DNA from: Helicobacteraceae bacterium
GTDB lineage: Bacteria > Campylobacterota > Campylobacteria > Campylobacterales > Sulfurimonadaceae
Assembly (NCBI GenBank): GCA_027084065.1
Contig: JALWLR010000168.1
Location: 1 to 15,263 of the forward strand
Direction: 5' to 3'
DNA: 15,263 nt
Of the stretch, positions 13,491 to 15,263 are shown piece by piece. The translations under genes were made by a program, and so were the position numbers. Within the stretch, counting starts at the first letter, position 1, and each line of letters starts with the position of its first letter. The notes beneath the pieces are model-generated. The model searched no databases and had not been told where the DNA came from. It saw only the letters and a list, made by a program, of their open reading frames with translations.

Positions 13491-14467
13491 TTTATGAGTA
13501 TCTCCGCAGCGTCGATGACACGCTGGGCGGAGATCTTTTTCATACACTCGTGATGCTTTAGCGGACACTCCCTTTTCATGCAGGGAGCACATGCAATATC
13601 TTCTCTTACAATCAATGATTTTTCATTTTTCCATTGGCAAGTTTCAGTATGTTTTGTCGGTCCAAAGATGGAAACAGTCGGTACCTGATAAGCTGCAGCC
13701 ACATGCATGGGACCACTGTCGTTGGTTATGAAAAGCGAGCAGCTCCCTATGTGGCCGCAAAGCTCTTCTATGGTCGTTTTTCCGGCAAGGTTGGTGTAGT
13801 TTTGTACCCCTCTTTGTTGAAGCTCTTTTTCTATGTCTGCAGCTACTTCTACTTCGCTGGGTCCGCCAAATATTAGTATGTCGAAGCGGTCACTAAAGTG
13901 TGCGGCAACTTCTGCGAAGCGCTCAGGATACCAACGCTTCGCACTGCCGTAGGTTGCTCCCGCGTTGATGCCCAGCAGTTTTTTTTGCGTTTTGTAAGGC
14001 GGAATGTAAAGACGCAAAGGGGGAACTTCTTGGGGGATAAACTTCTTAAGTCCAGCAGCTGCAAGTTCGGCATATTGTAACACAAGATGCTTGTTTGTTT
14101 GAATCTTTGGAGCATAGGTAATGCCAAGTAGTTTTGCGTGCCACGAGTTTCGTGTAATTGTTACCTTGCTTTGAGTCAGTTTTAAAAGCAAAGAGGAGTG
14201 AAACTGCTTGCGAAAACTCAAAGCGACATCGAAACTTCCCAGTTTTTTTGCAAACTCGTAGGTCGCTTTGAGTCTGCTTTTGTGCTGTTTGGTGGTGTCT
14301 ACGAATGCCGCTTCACAGTTTGGATGGTGCTTGAGCGCTTCAATGCTGACATATGAACCCACAAAAGTCAGCTTGGCATTTGGGTAAATTTCTAAAAGAG
14401 TTTCGATTGCCGGTGTCGCCATAACGGCGTCGCCGAGCCAGTTGGGTAAAACAACGAGAATTTTCAT
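13487..14467 (-). CDS. waaF: ADP-heptose:LPS heptosyltransferase II
   Basis: This GT9-family glycosyltransferase acts at the cytoplasmic face of the inner membrane and adds a second heptose to the LPS inner core. The 326 residues show the N-terminal motif LPNWLGDAVMATPA (7-20) with Asp13 as likely catalytic base, GATYGSAKRWY (170-180) for the ADP-heptose site, NDSGPMH (249-255) and FGPTKHTE (268-275). A C-terminal Cys-rich stretch (C293, C296, C301, C308) is common in WaaF. The NWLGD form favours WaaF over WaaC. It starts with ATGA overlap on the upstream gene and ends in the CTAG shared with the yfaZ-like gene. It consumes the product of gmhA, hldE, gmhB and hldD elsewhere in the window. Confidence 0.9.
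   Translation of the reverse strand: MKILVVLPNWLGDAVMATPAIETLLEIYPNAKLTFVGSYVSIEALKHHPNCEAAFVDTTKQHKSRLKATYEFAKKLGSFDVALSFRKQFHSSLLLKLTQSKVTITRNSWHAKLLGITYAPKIQTNKHLVLQYAELAAAGLKKFIPQEVPPLRLYIPPYKTQKKLLGINAGATYGSAKRWYPERFAEVAAHFSDRFDILIFGGPSEVEVAADIEKELQQRGVQNYTNLAGKTTIEELCGHIGSCSLFITNDSGPMHVAAAYQVPTVSIFGPTKHTETCQWKNEKSLIVREDIACAPCMKRECPLKHHECMKKISAQRVIDAAEILIN
13500..13540 (+). terminator. Strong intrinsic terminator of hldD-hldE-yfaZ, inside the waaF coding end
   Basis: ATCTCCGC (13500-13507) pairs perfectly with GCGGAGAT (13527-13534), and AGCG (13508-13511) with CGCT (13521-13524). This gives 12 base pairs with a GG bulge and a nine-base loop, followed directly by CTTTTT (13535-13540). 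It begins ten bases after the yfaZ-like stop. On the - strand it encodes waaF codons near the C terminus and has no T run after it, so it is directional for the + strand. Confidence 0.8.
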
Positions 14468-15263
14468 ACGACCACCGCCTTTGTATCGTAGATGTAGTAA
14501 GGGCGTTCATGAAGAGTCAGCGTGCCGGGCTTGATTTTTTTGCCAAGCATATCGTATATTTCATACCCATCATCGAATGCAACCTCTTTTGCATGTAAAG
14601 ACCAGTGGATTTCGAGTAATCGCTCCTCTTTCGTACACATAATTCGATAGTGCCCCCTTTTGATGTCCATGCGTAAAAATTGTGCATTTTGAAGATGTGA
14701 AGAGAGTGCTTTATAGGCAAAGTAAGCCTCTCTTTTACGTAATTTTTTGTTTGTCTCGTCATAATCGACCAGTCCGTACCCTTTTGCAATGAGCTGATGC
14801 CACGCGACATATTCTATTTGTGCGGAGGCGTAGGCAAGCAGGTGGTAGCGTACCATGTATGCCGCATAGGTCGTTTCGTCTACGCACTCATGTTCGCTTG
14901 TGGGAGCATAGGGGGCTGTGTTTTGTAAAGGCCAGTTCGTTTCGGTAATGTAGATGCGGTTTTTCGTTTTTGGAGAGAGCGTGACCAAAGAGCTCAGCAA
15001 GGCTATTTTGTCTGAGAGGTTGAAGCCAAGCTGTGTCTTTTCCGGTGCACCCCGTCTGTCTACGTATAAAAGCGCGGAAATGCCGTCATAGCGACATTTA
15101 CAGAAGTTAAAAAGGGTATGGACACTCCAGTGAAACTCAAAGTCTATGACTCCACTGCCAATAAGCGTGATGTGGGGAAAGTGCTCTTTTTTCAAATCGT
15201 AAGCGACTTTGAAAAAACGCAAATACTCCCGCACACTGAAAAAGCCCCATTTGGCACGGTTTA
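14464..15263 (-). CDS. Glycoside-hydrolase-like (clan GH-A-type barrel) protein, 5' end outside window
   Basis: The frame is open to the window edge, so the N terminus is missing; about 266 residues are visible. A GTG at 15234 could be read as a start, but the frame continues upstream with NRAKWGFFS, so I treat the gene as partial. The visible part looks like the second half of a TIM barrel. It has the strand RIYITETNWP, whose Glu is placed like the nucleophile of clan GH-A enzymes, then VAWHQLIAKGYGLVDYD and REAYFAYKAL. A beta-rich C-terminal domain ends in YYIYDTKAVVV. No confident family can be named. The stop overlaps the waaF start (ATGA), so a role in LPS or surface-glycan handling is likely by context. 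Confidence 0.6.
   Translation of the reverse strand, partial: NRAKWGFFSVREYLRFFKVAYDLKKEHFPHITLIGSGVIDFEFHWSVHTLFNFCKCRYDGISALLYVDRRGAPEKTQLGFNLSDKIALLSSLVTLSPKTKNRIYITETNWPLQNTAPYAPTSEHECVDETTYAAYMVRYHLLAYASAQIEYVAWHQLIAKGYGLVDYDETNKKLRKREAYFAYKALSSHLQNAQFLRMDIKRGHYRIMCTKEERLLEIHWSLHAKEVAFDDGYEIYDMLGKKIKPGTLTLHERPYYIYDTKAVVV

Noticed and set aside
13634..13876. 80-codon + strand frame within waaF
   Set aside because: It is antisense to the conserved WaaF core and lacks a ribosome site; the strong terminator just upstream also argues against + strand transcription here.
1..15263. Mobile element, CRISPR array, toxin-antitoxin pair or defence system
   Set aside because: I saw no terminal repeats, transposase or integrase motifs, regularly spaced repeats or known defence domains; genes are dense, co-oriented and housekeeping or envelope-related.

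Overview
The window looks like chromosomal DNA of a Campylobacterota bacterium (formerly Epsilonproteobacteria), probably a sulfur-oxidising environmental relative of Sulfurimonas or Sulfurovum. This rests on protein resemblance, the moderate-to-low GC content, tightly overlapping genes, the cbb3-oxidase assembly pair ccoI-ccoS, a small periplasmic cytochrome c and an LPS-heptose gene set. The genus assignment is an inference. I see no mobile element, CRISPR array, rRNA or tRNA. No gene-free stretch exceeds 300 bases; the longest is about 190 bases at 10264-10453.

Region 1 (1-5263, + strand) is a compact chain of genes. It holds the 3' end of gatB (Asp/Glu-tRNA amidotransferase subunit B), a six-helix voltage-sensor-type K+ channel with a C-terminal RCK module, a second soluble RCK protein, gpsA (glycerol-3-phosphate dehydrogenase), a DASS/SLC13-type anion:Na+ symporter and a small two-helix membrane protein of unknown function. 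Most junctions overlap by 1-29 bases, so this is probably one operon.

Region 2 (5264-9911, + strand) starts with a lone Dabb-domain gene that has its own candidate promoter and terminator-like hairpin. The chain gmhA-gmhB-mini-asparaginase-ccoI-ccoS follows, again with overlapping junctions. Two steps of ADP-heptose synthesis are therefore co-oriented with the copper ATPase and the small protein that mature cbb3 cytochrome oxidase.

Region 3 (9912-10453) carries a monoheme cytochrome c on the - strand and a divergent promoter region with a 15-bp palindrome. Region 4 (10454-13490, + strand) is hldD-hldE-yfaZ-like, which completes ADP-L-glycero-D-manno-heptose synthesis and adds an outer-membrane protein. 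Region 5 (13487-15263, - strand) holds waaF (heptosyltransferase II) preceded by a partial glycoside-hydrolase-like gene. The two convergent units meet at a shared CTAG, and a strong + strand terminator hairpin lies inside the 3' end of waaF.

The window thus encodes GmhA, HldE, GmhB and HldD in two transcription units, plus WaaF, which uses the product. I found no clear sign of a wholly new system. The most interesting items are the double-RCK channel pair with degenerate nucleotide loops, the single-domain asparaginase that keeps its catalytic residues, the terminator embedded in an opposing gene, the palindrome over the cytochrome promoter, and the hydrolase-like gene coupled to waaF.
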